Below are positions 6,966 through 15,499 of a DNA stretch of 64,000 bases, one piece after another. Location of the stretch: assembly GCA_965261455.1 (NCBI GenBank), contig OZ253453.1, positions 1,240,001 to 1,304,000 of the forward strand, read 5' to 3'. Within the stretch, counting starts at the first letter, position 1. Each line of letters opens with the position of its first letter. Under the pieces are notes generated by a model. The model did no database searches. It had not been told where the DNA came from and saw nothing but the letters and a program-made list of their open reading frames with translations. This DNA is from DAOUKH01 sp965261455. Lineage in GTDB: Bacteria > Chloroflexota > Dehalococcoidia > SHYB01. A program made the position numbers and the translations under genes.

Positions 6966-9437
6966 TTAGGTGGTGATGCCGCCAGCCGACTTGCGTAAGA
7001 TGTCAATCTGTTCTTGCGCCTGCCACTTGCTGCGAATCGCTTGCTCAACTCCAGCACCCACCGAGCGAGCTTCCGCTCGGTCCTTATGGATCGGGAGGAC
7101 AAGCTCGCGCCAGCGATCATCCAAGTTGGGAAGGGTTGTATCGACAAAAACTCTGCACGAGATCTGCTCCTGCACAAATTGTGAAGAGAGCAGGAAGAGA
7201 AGATAGAAGGGTGTGATTTCGTAAGGGCTATCCTGAACGACTCGTAAAGACAACAGTTCTCTCGTCAACAACACTTCGGAATCTCGAGGGGAGGCCATAG
7301 CCACAGTTCCGATACGATAACTGCCTCGTCGCACGAACACAACGTCTCCGGGTTCCGGACGTCGCTTCTTGCCGACAAGTGCCTCATAGGTGTCTCGGGG
7401 GATTCCTGTGACAGGGTTTCGATACAACTCCCAGTTAACAATATCAGAGACTCGGATGTAGGGAACCGGGCCGTTACCTTTTTCGGTCGCCGGAGGCGAG
7501 CCGTGTCCATCCCAAGCTTCGATGAACCCGTCATCAACGAGTGTGCCCAAAGCAACTCCGGTCCGACCTTCAGGTATTTCAGGTGAGTCCATCAACCCTT
7601 CGTAATAAGCTGGGATTAAGATATTCTGATTAAGTTCATCAGCGGAGACTTCGAACGTAAGGCCGTCCTGGGCACTCGCACCACCTTTTAGTTCATCCAA
7701 CACAACCTGAAGATCATCCCATATATCCTCCGTCCCAGGCCGGTAGAGAACCTTGCCTTGATGGTCATGGCCCATTTCCTGAGGACTAGCCATCAGTATG
7801 GTCTCTTGCTGGGGTTGGCCTTTCTGAAGTACAAGGAGGCAGGTCTTCGCATTACAGTGCGGGCGGAAGGTGTTATGGGGAAGGCTGATGATTGCTGAAA
7901 TACTGTTCCTCTGAAAGAGAAACTGGCGAAGATAGCCTAAGCTTCGGGCGTGAAAGACGGTTTCAGGAAGTACGATGGCAAGCGTGCCTCCCACTCTAAG
8001 CATGTCGAGGCACCGCTCCACAAAGAGAATATAGGGATCCCTTCCCTTTGGGGGAATCTTGGTCGTTTGCTCCCAATTGCCTGTTTGGGATTCCTTCCAA
8101 GTGTGGCCAAGAGCAAATGGTACACAGTCAGAAGGGAGCACTTTAGCCTTGGTGCCATAAGGAGGATTTGTCAAGACTACGTCGAACTTGTGGAATTCGC
8201 CGCCTGAAACAAAGTGCTGTTTAGCTGCGTAAGTCAATTCCGCCGCCTCATGTAGCGAGTTGTCATGGACGATATTGCTCCGACCATCCCCTGAGATCGC
8301 CATGTACGCTTTTGCAATCCGCACAAGGTCAGTCTCTTTGTCGATACCATAGATCGTCCGAGCCGCCATCTGTCGTTGCTGGGAGTCGATGTCCGGAGAA
8401 TCCTTCCACCTGGGGTGTTTTTCCATAGCATCCCATATATGCTTCATCGAGTGGATCAAGAACCCGCCGGAACCGCACGCGGGGTCGCAAATCGTCGAGT
8501 GCGGCTGAGGATTGGCAAGCCGCACCGCAATCTGCACTACTCCACGGGGTGTAAAGAATTCGCCTTTTTCACCAACGAACTTCGGCTCCGCAAAGACCTC
8601 GAACGCATCCCCGACAACGTCGCTATCCGTTTCGAGGAAGCTTCCTCGCTCCAACTGCCCTACGACCCATGCAACCGATTTTTCGTCGAGTGTGATGGTC
8701 TCGTGGTCGGCGAAAACACCATCGTGAGTAAGTTCCTCACGGACTCGAGCAAATAACTCATCAATACGTTCCTTCACTCGCCCTACATCTTCACCGGCTC
8801 GGGCTCGAAACGCGGGAGCACGGCTAGGATATGTCTTCTCATCTTCGATCTTGCAGAAGATGAGCTTGATCATTTCGTTTCCGAGCTTCTCGCGCCTGCT
8901 GATGGTTGTGTTTGCGTACAGGGTGTTTAAGATTCGTCTGAATGCAGACTTCAATTCTTGTCGTCCAAAGGGGCGAAGATCAGCCTTCGAAAACTGTCCA
9001 ACATCGGCTGTGGATTGGCCTCGTTCCGGGATGTTGTTGAGATAGTCATCCAGAATTTGGTTGCTGTCGCGACAGAGATAGGCAATGTCTTCGCCGTTCG
9101 TCCAAACTCCCCACTCCGCGGAAGTGGCAGTCATGTACGACTTGATCTGATCAAGGCCATCAGATCGGTTAGGGCGCTTAGTCTCCACAATGCCTAAGAT
9201 ATCGCGGGCAGGATCGCGCCCTGTCGCCGAGCGGTAGATGACGATATCGGCCTCGTCGGGGAAGTGCCCCACGCCACGAGGGATGGCTACACGGATATCA
9301 ATCTCATCCTTATGGTACCCATAGCTCTGGACAAGAACGCGCTCGAAATCTTGGCGTACCGGTTCTTCGGGTTTGGATAGATCAACGGGCTTGCCGGTGG
9401 CGAAGTCACGTCCTCGATTGGATGCGCGAGGGGACAT
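6966..9437 (-). CDS. Single-chain restriction-modification protein (nuclease, N6-adenine methylase, TRD)
   Basis: 823-residue fused protein. Residues ~25-105 form an HsdR-N/PD-(D/E)XK-like domain with D64 in PDEADIVIY and E85-x-K87 in GIVETKRP. Residues ~260-560 form an N6-adenine methyltransferase of the HsdM type, with AdoMet motif I DPACGSGGFL and catalytic motif IV NPPYG. The C-terminal ~200 residues resemble one target-recognition half of a type I specificity subunit (VPYIRVSDI ... PGDVVFVRRGSYRIG). The ATG at 9437 is chosen for its AGGAGG five bases upstream. No separate hsdR or hsdS is present, so the protein may act alone like a type IIG enzyme. It is visibly AT-richer than its neighbours and sits inside a CoA-metabolism cluster, which suggests transfer. 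Confidence 0.88.
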   Translation of the reverse strand: MSPRASNRGRDFATGKPVDLSKPEEPVRQDFERVLVQSYGYHKDEIDIRVAIPRGVGHFPDEADIVIYRSATGRDPARDILGIVETKRPNRSDGLDQIKSYMTATSAEWGVWTNGEDIAYLCRDSNQILDDYLNNIPERGQSTADVGQFSKADLRPFGRQELKSAFRRILNTLYANTTISRREKLGNEMIKLIFCKIEDEKTYPSRAPAFRARAGEDVGRVKERIDELFARVREELTHDGVFADHETITLDEKSVAWVVGQLERGSFLETDSDVVGDAFEVFAEPKFVGEKGEFFTPRGVVQIAVRLANPQPHSTICDPACGSGGFLIHSMKHIWDAMEKHPRWKDSPDIDSQQRQMAARTIYGIDKETDLVRIAKAYMAISGDGRSNIVHDNSLHEAAELTYAAKQHFVSGGEFHKFDVVLTNPPYGTKAKVLPSDCVPFALGHTWKESQTGNWEQTTKIPPKGRDPYILFVERCLDMLRVGGTLAIVLPETVFHARSLGYLRQFLFQRNSISAIISLPHNTFRPHCNAKTCLLVLQKGQPQQETILMASPQEMGHDHQGKVLYRPGTEDIWDDLQVVLDELKGGASAQDGLTFEVSADELNQNILIPAYYEGLMDSPEIPEGRTGVALGTLVDDGFIEAWDGHGSPPATEKGNGPVPYIRVSDIVNWELYRNPVTGIPRDTYEALVGKKRRPEPGDVVFVRRGSYRIGTVAMASPRDSEVLLTRELLSLRVVQDSPYEITPFYLLFLLSSQFVQEQISCRVFVDTTLPNLDDRWRELVLPIHKDRAEARSVGAGVEQAIRSKWQAQEQIDILRKSAGGITT

Positions 9438-9627
9438 AGCGCCTCCTTCCACTCTAGCCGGCAGCGTCTGTCACGCCCGAACATTTGTGCCGTCGGGCAG
9501 CATTAGACCACTTGGATTGCGGGAACGCAACCAACGCATGGCGGTGAGTAGGTAGCTCCATGCAGGAGCCGATACCAGACGGCCCTGCGCATATTACTAC
9601 CATTACACCACGCAGAAGGGCCACTCC
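9438..9627. other. Gap between restriction gene and acyl-CoA dehydrogenase
   Basis: About 190 bases. On the minus strand it holds a few short inverted repeats (for example GGGCCG/CGGCTC near 9565-9585 and GCTCC/GGAGC near 9556-9570) and a 21-codon open frame starting near 9540, with no convincing gene. A stretch resembles a tRNA D-arm but does not fold into a tRNA. It may mark the insertion boundary of the restriction gene. Confidence 0.4.
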
Positions 9628-10791
9628 CTACGCCCGGGGCAGGCCGAGGCCTCGGCCTGCGATAATGTTGCGCTGGATCTCGCTCGATCCGCCAGCGAGG
9701 GTGTGGCCGATGGTCTGGCGCAGGGCGAGCTCGACTCTGCCGCCGGCGCGGAGGTGGCGGGCCGCCGCGGGCGCGGCGACCTGTGCGTAGAGGCCAATCG
9801 CTTCGGCGCCCAGCCGCGCGTGCCGCTGCGACATCTCGCTGCCGAAGACTTTGATCTGCGAGGCGGCGTAGCTTATGTCCTCTTCCCGCGATTGGAGCCA
9901 GCCGATTCGGAAGGAGAGCATGCGGGCCACCTCGGCCTCGATGGCGACCGAGGCCAGCTTGTGGCGCGTCACCGGTGACACGGAGCCGTACTCCCGCAGG
10001 AGCGCGACGAGGTCGCCGAGCATAAGCTTGGCGTTGGCGGCGTGCTCGATCATGGTGCGTTCGAGGTTGAGCGCCGCCGTGGCCACGTACCAACCCTCGT
10101 TCTCGGCGCCGATCAGCGATTCCTGCACCGGGACGCGGACGTCGTCGTAGTAGACGATGTTCTGGATGTGGCCGCCCAGGTTCTCGATCTTCTCGAAGCG
10201 GATGCCTGGCGTCTTGGCCGGGATGACGAAGAAGCTAATGCCGCGGTGCTTGGGCGCGTTGGGATCGGTGCGCGCCAGCAGGAAGGAGTAGTCGGCGGTG
10301 TCGATGTCGCCGCCCCAGATCTTCTGGCCGTCGATCACGTACCAATCGCCGTCCCGGTCGGCGCGGGTCTGGAGGCCGGTGAGGTCGGAGCCCGCGTTGG
10401 GTTCGGAGAAACCTTGGTGGAAGCTGATCTCGGCCCGGGCGATGGGGAGCAGGAAGCGCTCCTTCTGCTCATCGGTCCCCTTTCCAAGGATGGCGGGGCC
10501 GAGGAACGTGGCGCCCTGGTCGCGGGCATAGAACCGTCGCCGCGCCGTCTCCTCCGAGAACACCATCTGCCGGCTGATCGGCGCGTCCATGCCGCCGTAC
10601 CTTTCGGGCCACGCCATGCAGAGCCAGCGCCGCTCGCCAAGCTCGCGCCGCACCCGCCGGACGGTCTCGCGCGTCTTGGGATGCTCCTGCGCGACGGGGT
10701 CTTGCCCCCAATCGGCGGGGAAAGCGTTGTCGTAGAAGGCCGCGAGATCGGCGCGGAACGCCTCGTCTTCAGGAGAAAACTCGAAACGCAC
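9628..10791 (-). CDS. Acyl-CoA dehydrogenase
   Basis: 387-residue FAD-dependent acyl-CoA dehydrogenase that oxidises an acyl-CoA to the 2-enoyl-CoA. It shows the N-terminal helical domain (FEFSPEDEAFRADLAAFYDN), the FAD/substrate loop FSEPNAGSDLTGLQTRA, the YVIDGQKIWGGDIDTAD strand and the C-terminal IGHTLAGGSSEIQRNIIA segment that contacts FAD. The domain begins at the GTG at 10791, preceded by AAGGA three to seven bases upstream, giving the usual family length. It lies 11 bases downstream of an enoyl-CoA hydratase gene on the same strand, so both are likely one operon performing consecutive beta-oxidation-type steps. The acyl chain is not predictable. Confidence 0.93.
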   Translation of the reverse strand: MRFEFSPEDEAFRADLAAFYDNAFPADWGQDPVAQEHPKTRETVRRVRRELGERRWLCMAWPERYGGMDAPISRQMVFSEETARRRFYARDQGATFLGPAILGKGTDEQKERFLLPIARAEISFHQGFSEPNAGSDLTGLQTRADRDGDWYVIDGQKIWGGDIDTADYSFLLARTDPNAPKHRGISFFVIPAKTPGIRFEKIENLGGHIQNIVYYDDVRVPVQESLIGAENEGWYVATAALNLERTMIEHAANAKLMLGDLVALLREYGSVSPVTRHKLASVAIEAEVARMLSFRIGWLQSREEDISYAASQIKVFGSEMSQRHARLGAEAIGLYAQVAAPAAARHLRAGGRVELALRQTIGHTLAGGSSEIQRNIIAGRGLGLPRA

Positions 10792-10802
10792 GGTCCTTGA
10801 CC

Positions 10803-11609
10803 CTAGCGGCCCTGGAACTGGGGCGGGCGTTTCTCGACGAAGGCGCGGGGGCCTTCCTTGGCGTCCTCGGTGGACTGGGCCAAGGTCATGGCGGCCTGGG
10901 CCGCGTCCATGGCTTCGAGGAAGGAGGAGGTAAGGCCGCGGTAGACAAGGCGCTTGGTGAGCTGCATCGCGATGGGCGGCCCCGCGGCAAGCTTCTCGGC
11001 GTAGGCGCGGGCCTCGTCCATGAGGCTGTCGTGGAGGACGACTTTCAACAGGTAGCCGATCTCCAGCGCCTTCTCCGCGCCGAAGAGCTCGCCCGACCAG
11101 AGCAATTCGAGCGCCTTTTGTAGCCCCACGAGCCGGGGAAGGAGCCATGCGCCGCCGTCACCGGGGATCAGCCCGACGTTGACGTAGGACATGCTGAACC
11201 GTGCCTGGTCGGAGGCGATGCGGATGTCGGTCATCGACGCCATGTCCATGCCCGCGCCGACCGCCGCGCCGTTAATTGCCCCGATATAGGGCTTGTCGAG
11301 CAGGTGCAGCGCCCGCGCCACCTGGTGGACGGTGAAGCGCAGCCCGTTGCGCCGCTCGGCGACAGTGGCGTCCGTGCGCAATACCTTGTCCTCCTCGGCG
11401 CGTGCTTTCAGATTGGCGCCCGCGCAGAAGGCCCGCCCCGTCCCGGTGATGATCACCGCGCGCACCGCCTCGTCGTGCGCCGACTTGGTGATGGCGTCGG
11501 CCCACTCCGTGAGCAGCGTGTCGCTGAACGAGTTCATGCGTTCGGGGCAGTTCAGCGTAATCGTGGCGACGTGATCGCTCACGTCGTAGAGAATCTCTTC
11601 GTAGCTCAT
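10803..11609 (-). CDS. Enoyl-CoA hydratase/isomerase family protein
   Basis: 268-residue crotonase-family protein: LNCPERMNSFSD entry, oxyanion loop ITGTGRAFCAGANLKAR, second loop INGAAVGAGMDMASMTDI, then NVGLIPGDGGAWLLPRLVG with the acidic residues typical of hydratases or isomerases, and a C-terminal EDAKEGPRAFVEKRPPQF tail. AGGAG lies upstream of the ATG at 11609. It probably acts on the product of the acyl-CoA dehydrogenase encoded 11 bases downstream. It differs clearly from the hydratases at 4467 and 16614, so these are separate paralogues rather than recent duplicates. Confidence 0.92.
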   Translation of the reverse strand: MSYEEILYDVSDHVATITLNCPERMNSFSDTLLTEWADAITKSAHDEAVRAVIITGTGRAFCAGANLKARAEEDKVLRTDATVAERRNGLRFTVHQVARALHLLDKPYIGAINGAAVGAGMDMASMTDIRIASDQARFSMSYVNVGLIPGDGGAWLLPRLVGLQKALELLWSGELFGAEKALEIGYLLKVVLHDSLMDEARAYAEKLAAGPPIAMQLTKRLVYRGLTSSFLEAMDAAQAAMTLAQSTEDAKEGPRAFVEKRPPQFQGR

Positions 11610-11640
11610 ATGGGGGACTCCTGAAAGGGGCGTTGGAGGA

Positions 11641-12405
11641 TCACTCGATGCGGAAGCCGTACTGGGTGGGGGTAACGAGCCGATAGGGGCTCTGGAAAAG
11701 GACGTTGGAGGCGCCGCCGGGGGCGGGCGACGTGCCGCGCGCGACCCAGCCCTCGCGGGCCTTCTGAATCTCGGCGACGGTCTTCACCGGGTCTTCGTCG
11801 AGCAGGTAGAGGTTCATATAGCGGCCGGCCTTGCCGGCGCCCGTGCCGAACTCGGCGTGGGCCTCCAGGCGCATCGCCGCGACGACGCCGGGCACCGCGA
11901 GCAGGTCCTTGGAATGTGCCTCAGCGAACCACTCGTCAACGGCGGGGCGCATCGCCGGGTCGGCGACCTCGGTCATCACCACGTAGATCCCCTGGTGCCC
12001 CAGGTAAGGGACCGCCGCCTCGACGACGGGGATGCCGGGCCGCGCGTGGGCCTGAGTAAGCGCGTAGAAGGTGACGTCGGCGATCTTGCCGTGGCGAAAG
12101 ATACGTTTCTCTTTGCGAAGTCGGACGCCGGCCTCGTTCCAGTAACCCATCACAGCGCCGATGTCGGTGGTGGACATGAAATAGGTGGAGCAGTACGAGC
12201 CCTTGCCGTCGGCGAGCTCGGGCAGCTTGGACGGCCCGGGGCGCGCCGCCTTGCACTCGGTGTCGGCGACGTACCGCCGCCCTAAGAGCATGTCGTCGAG
12301 GGCGACGAACTCCGGCAGGTGGTCGAAGTCGTACCAGACGTTGTAGTCCTGAGTGTGCTCTTGGGGCACGTCGATGAGACCGACGACCGCGCCGTTCGCT
12401 TTCAT
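11641..12405 (-). CDS. Conserved protein of unknown function, likely dimeric alpha-beta barrel type
   Basis: 254 residues with no family I can name firmly. The first ~30 residues (VVGLIDVPQEHTQDYNVWYD, then DHLPEFVAL) resemble the opening of ferredoxin-like dimeric alpha-beta barrel proteins (EthD/NIPSNAP/stress-barrel type), with the N-W-Y-D-x-x-H-L-P-E pattern. A second similar block follows from about residue 138 (GIYVVMTEVADPAMRPAVDE), so two barrel halves may be fused. No signal peptide or membrane segment is seen. CGGAGG precedes the ATG at 12405. It lies 31 bases upstream of the enoyl-CoA hydratase on the same strand and so probably belongs to that catabolic operon. Confidence 0.7.
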   Translation of the reverse strand: MKANGAVVGLIDVPQEHTQDYNVWYDFDHLPEFVALDDMLLGRRYVADTECKAARPGPSKLPELADGKGSYCSTYFMSTTDIGAVMGYWNEAGVRLRKEKRIFRHGKIADVTFYALTQAHARPGIPVVEAAVPYLGHQGIYVVMTEVADPAMRPAVDEWFAEAHSKDLLAVPGVVAAMRLEAHAEFGTGAGKAGRYMNLYLLDEDPVKTVAEIQKAREGWVARGTSPAPGGASNVLFQSPYRLVTPTQYGFRIE

Positions 12406-12531
12406 GGAGACCTCCGAGCGGGCCGCCGCTTTCGACGGGCGCGCCCACGCGGAACGTTAGCGGAGCGCACCGGCGAGCGCAAGACGGGACGGAGCGCTCA
12501 CACCTTGCGCGCCGCGCCGAAAAACTATGAC

Positions 12532-12560
12532 TTGGCGGCTAATGGTTTTATTGGTAGTAT
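12532..12560 (+). promoter_or_regulatory. Promoter of the inositol-phosphate synthase gene (leaderless)
   Basis: TTGGCG at 12532-12537, a 17-base spacer and TAGTAT at 12555-12560. Six bases then lead to the ATG at 12567, so transcription should begin at the start codon. No ribosome binding site is seen upstream of that ATG. Confidence 0.6.
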
Positions 12561-12566
12561 GGCGCG

Positions 12567-14123
12567 ATGGACAACCACCAGAACCCCGCAAAGCAGATCA
12601 TCGACCGTTTCGGAGGCCAGTCCGCACTGGCCGCCCTCCTTGGCAAGGGCCAGAGCACGGTACAGCACTGGGCCAAGGCAGGGAGAATCCCCGCCCAGTG
12701 GCACACACGGCTGCTGGAACTCGCCCGCCAGCAGGGCATCGGCCTCGAACCCAAGGACTTCGTATCGTCAGCCGCGATCCATATAGAACCGCCCGACGGC
12801 AAGCTTGGCGTCCTCCTGGTAGGCCTTGGCGCCGTGTCGTCAACCCTCATCGCGGGCGTCGAGCACATACGGCGAGGTGGCGGACAGCCCATCGGATCGA
12901 TCAGCCAGATGGCGACCATCCGGCTCGGCAAGCGCTCCGACGGGCGGGCGCCGCTCATCCGAGACTTCGCTCCTCTGGCAGAGCTCGACCAGCTTATCTT
13001 CGGGGCCTGGGACCCAATCCCGGACAACGCCTATGAGGCCGCGATCAAGAGCGGCGTACTGAACCGGAACGAAGAGATTGAGCCGATCGCGGACTTCCTC
13101 AAGACGATCGAGCCGCTGGAGGCCGTCTTCGACCCCGACTACGTCAAGCGCCTCCAGGGCACCAACGTCAGGTCCTTCGACAACAAGCTCGAAGCCGTCG
13201 AGGCCATACGCGAGGACATCCGCCGGTTCAAGGCGGACAACGCATGCGACAGACTGGTGATGGTCTGGTGCGCCTCCACCGAAAAATTCATTACCGAGAG
13301 CGAGCCGCACCAAGACATCGAGCGTTTCGTCGGGGGTCTCCGGGAAAGCGACGCGAACATCGCGCCGTCCATGGTGTACGCCTACGCGGCCCTGCTCGAG
13401 GGCGTCCCCTTCATCAACGGTGCTCCCAACCTCTCCACAGACATACCCGCCCTCGAACGGATGGCGAGGGCCGAAGGCGTGCCGATCTGCGGAAAGGACT
13501 TCAAGACCGGCCAGACCCTTGTCAAGACGGTACTCGGGCCAATGCTCAAGGCGAGAATGCTCGGGATGGACGGCTGGTTCTCCACCAACATCCTGGGCAA
13601 CCGTGACGGAGAGGTGCTCGACGAGCCCGAAAACTTCAAAACAAAAGAGGAGTCGAAGCTCGGTGTGTTGGAGTACATCTTACAGCCGGAGGTGTATCCC
13701 GAGCTCTACGCCGACGCCTATCACAAGGTGCGCATCAACTACTATCCGCCCCGCGGCGACGCCAAGGAGGGCTGGGACAACATCGACCTGTTCGGCTGGC
13801 TGCGCCATCCGATGCAACTCAAGATCAACTTCCTCTGCTCCGACTCGATCCTCGCCGCTCCCTTGGTACTCGACCTCATCCTCTTCATGGACCTAGCCAA
13901 GCGCGCCGGCATGGCGGGGATACAGGAGTGGCTCTCGTTCTACTTCAAGAGCCCGCAGCACGCGCGGGACGTCTATCCTGAGCACGACCTGTTCATACAG
14001 CAGACCAAGTTGAAGAACACGCTGCGTTGGCTGATGGGCGAGGATCAGATCACACACCTCGGCATGGAGTACTACCGCGACGCGCCCTCTGCGGTTGGCG
14101 CCGGTGCTGCGCCCTCCCCCTAA
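12567..14123 (+). CDS. ino1: Inositol-3-phosphate synthase with N-terminal helix-turn-helix domain
   Basis: 518 residues. Residues ~70-510 are a complete myo-inositol-1-phosphate synthase, which converts glucose 6-phosphate to inositol 3-phosphate with NAD: Rossmann start KLGVLLVGLGAVSSTLIAG, NGAPNLSTDIP, the GKDFKTGQT loop with catalytic lysines, then DSILAAPLVLDLILFMDLAK. Residues ~1-60 are extra: a small helix-turn-helix of the YdaS/carph-isopro type (IIDRFGGQSALAALLGKG, QSTVQHWAKAGRIPAQ) normally found in stand-alone phage-type regulators. The reading frame is continuous and no internal start lies near the synthase domain. The fusion suggests a metabolic enzyme that may bind DNA, perhaps its own promoter; this is inference. 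The convergent MFS gene overlaps its stop by four bases. Confidence 0.92.
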   Translation: MDNHQNPAKQIIDRFGGQSALAALLGKGQSTVQHWAKAGRIPAQWHTRLLELARQQGIGLEPKDFVSSAAIHIEPPDGKLGVLLVGLGAVSSTLIAGVEHIRRGGGQPIGSISQMATIRLGKRSDGRAPLIRDFAPLAELDQLIFGAWDPIPDNAYEAAIKSGVLNRNEEIEPIADFLKTIEPLEAVFDPDYVKRLQGTNVRSFDNKLEAVEAIREDIRRFKADNACDRLVMVWCASTEKFITESEPHQDIERFVGGLRESDANIAPSMVYAYAALLEGVPFINGAPNLSTDIPALERMARAEGVPICGKDFKTGQTLVKTVLGPMLKARMLGMDGWFSTNILGNRDGEVLDEPENFKTKEESKLGVLEYILQPEVYPELYADAYHKVRINYYPPRGDAKEGWDNIDLFGWLRHPMQLKINFLCSDSILAAPLVLDLILFMDLAKRAGMAGIQEWLSFYFKSPQHARDVYPEHDLFIQQTKLKNTLRWLMGEDQITHLGMEYYRDAPSAVGAGAAPSP

Positions 14124-15370
14124 CCCTCTCCCTGCGGGAAAGGGGCGGAGGCGGACGACGCGAGGCGCTGGCTCCAGAGCAGGCCCAAGAGCATGAGGCC
14201 GGAGGCGGCCACGCCCATCACCGCGAGCGCGGTGGGGGCCGAGGTGAACTCCGCGCCCACTCCGGCGATCATCGTGCCCAGGGGCACGAGGCCGAGCACC
14301 ATCATGCGGACGGCGAAGACGCGCCCCAGCATCTCGTCCGGTGTGCCGATTTGGACCAAGGCCATGTTCAGGATCATGAACACGGCTTGCGTGAAGCCGA
14401 CGCCGAGCAGCAGAACGAGCGAGAGCGTGAAGACCGACGACTGGGCGAAGGCGGCTTCGACGAGGCCCGCCACGACGCCAAAGCCGAGGGCGACGCGGAT
14501 ATCTGGGCGCTCGCCGCCGAATATGGCCAGGGCCACGGAGGCCAGCAGGGAGCCCACCCCCATCGCGGCGATGAGCATGCCGAGCCCGCTGGCCTCGACG
14601 CCGAGTACGTCGACCTGAAATATGGGCATCAGCGAGAAGACGGGAAGGAGCAGGACCGTGGCGATGATGGAGGTGACCATTACCATCTGCAGGAGCGGTG
14701 TTTTCCTTACGTAGCGGAACCCGGCCGTCGTCTCGGCGAAGGTCCGTCGCGGAGCGTCGGCGGCGGGAGGCCGGACCGGCGTACGCGCGATGTAGTAGAA
14801 GACCAGCACGTAGACGCCGAGGCCCACGTAGAACGGCGACGCGACGCCGGCGAATTGGATGAGCACCCCCGCTATCGCGGGCGCGATGATTTGCATGCTG
14901 CTAAAGACGGACGAGTAGAGGAAGAGGCCGTTGGTCGCGGCGTCGGGCGTGGTGAGCTCGCGAATCATGGTCTGGCGCACCGGAAAGATCACGCCCATGA
15001 GGACGCCGGAGAGGAACGAGACCGCCATCAAAATCGGAATGGTCATCGCGCCGATCATGATGAGCGCGCCGGTGAGAGCGGCCAGGGACAACTGCGCGAT
15101 CTCGGCGGCGATCATCACCTTCTTGCGGTCGGCCCGGTCGGCCAGCGACCCGCTGAGGACGGGGACGAAGAGCATGGGGATCATGCCGAGGGCGAACACG
15201 GCGGTGACGAGAATCGGCGAGGGGGTCAGATCGCGCGCCAGGAAGGCCCGGGCGACCTGCTGCATCTGGAACGACCCAAAGCTGAAGAACGTCGCCAGCC
15301 AGAAATAGCGGTACCCCTGCGAGTAGAAGGCGCGGAGGGCGGGGAACCGGTAATGGCGCGTGGGGTGCAT
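14120..15370 (-). CDS. MFS transporter, probable exporter
   Basis: 416-residue major facilitator protein with about 12 membrane segments. The loop between helices 2 and 3 has the MFS signature form SGSLADRADRKKVMI, and a central cytoplasmic loop (APRRTFAETTAGFRYVRKT) is typical of the enterobactin-exporter/DHA3-like group (MFS_3). The substrate is unknown. The gene is transcribed from a promoter region shared with the divergent luciferase-like gene. Its 3' end overlaps the end of ino1 as a CTAA stop-codon overlap, leaving no room for a terminator between them. Confidence 0.9.
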   Translation of the reverse strand: MHPTRHYRFPALRAFYSQGYRYFWLATFFSFGSFQMQQVARAFLARDLTPSPILVTAVFALGMIPMLFVPVLSGSLADRADRKKVMIAAEIAQLSLAALTGALIMIGAMTIPILMAVSFLSGVLMGVIFPVRQTMIRELTTPDAATNGLFLYSSVFSSMQIIAPAIAGVLIQFAGVASPFYVGLGVYVLVFYYIARTPVRPPAADAPRRTFAETTAGFRYVRKTPLLQMVMVTSIIATVLLLPVFSLMPIFQVDVLGVEASGLGMLIAAMGVGSLLASVALAIFGGERPDIRVALGFGVVAGLVEAAFAQSSVFTLSLVLLLGVGFTQAVFMILNMALVQIGTPDEMLGRVFAVRMMVLGLVPLGTMIAGVGAEFTSAPTALAVMGVAASGLMLLGLLWSQRLASSASAPFPQGEG

Positions 15371-15423
15371 CGGCTGAGCGCCCTGGGGCGTGCGGGGGCG
15401 CTCGCGCGGGCGGATCTCTTTCG

Positions 15424-15429
15424 ATTATA
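15424..15429 (-). promoter_or_regulatory. -10 element for the MFS gene
   Basis: Perfect TATAAT on the minus strand, 54 bases upstream of the MFS start at 15370. The expected -35 position (GCGTTC) is poor. It is divergent from the TATAAT at 15464. Confidence 0.55.
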
Positions 15430-15441
15430 GCCCCGCCGAAC

Positions 15442-15469
15442 TTGGAGAACGCGGCCGGGCGCGTATAAT
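15442..15469 (+). promoter_or_regulatory. Promoter of luciferase-like oxidoreductase gene
   Basis: TTGGAG at 15442-15447, a 16-base spacer and a perfect TATAAT at 15464-15469, about 31 bases before the GTG start at 15500. With the minus-strand TATAAT at 15424 it makes a compact divergent promoter pair. Confidence 0.65.
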
Positions 15470-15499
15470 CGGCGGGCGGCGCGGCTCAGGGAGGGCTTG

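Noticed and set aside
9556..9620. tRNA-like stretch (GTGGTGTAATGGTAG resembles a D-arm, CTG could be a Gln anticodon)
   Set aside because: The acceptor, anticodon and T stems do not pair in the required lengths, and there is no T-loop consensus. At most it is a remnant.
14027..15430. 467-codon open frame on the plus strand
   Set aside because: It is antisense to the MFS gene, rich in His, Asp and Glu with no family resemblance, as expected of a high-GC shadow frame.
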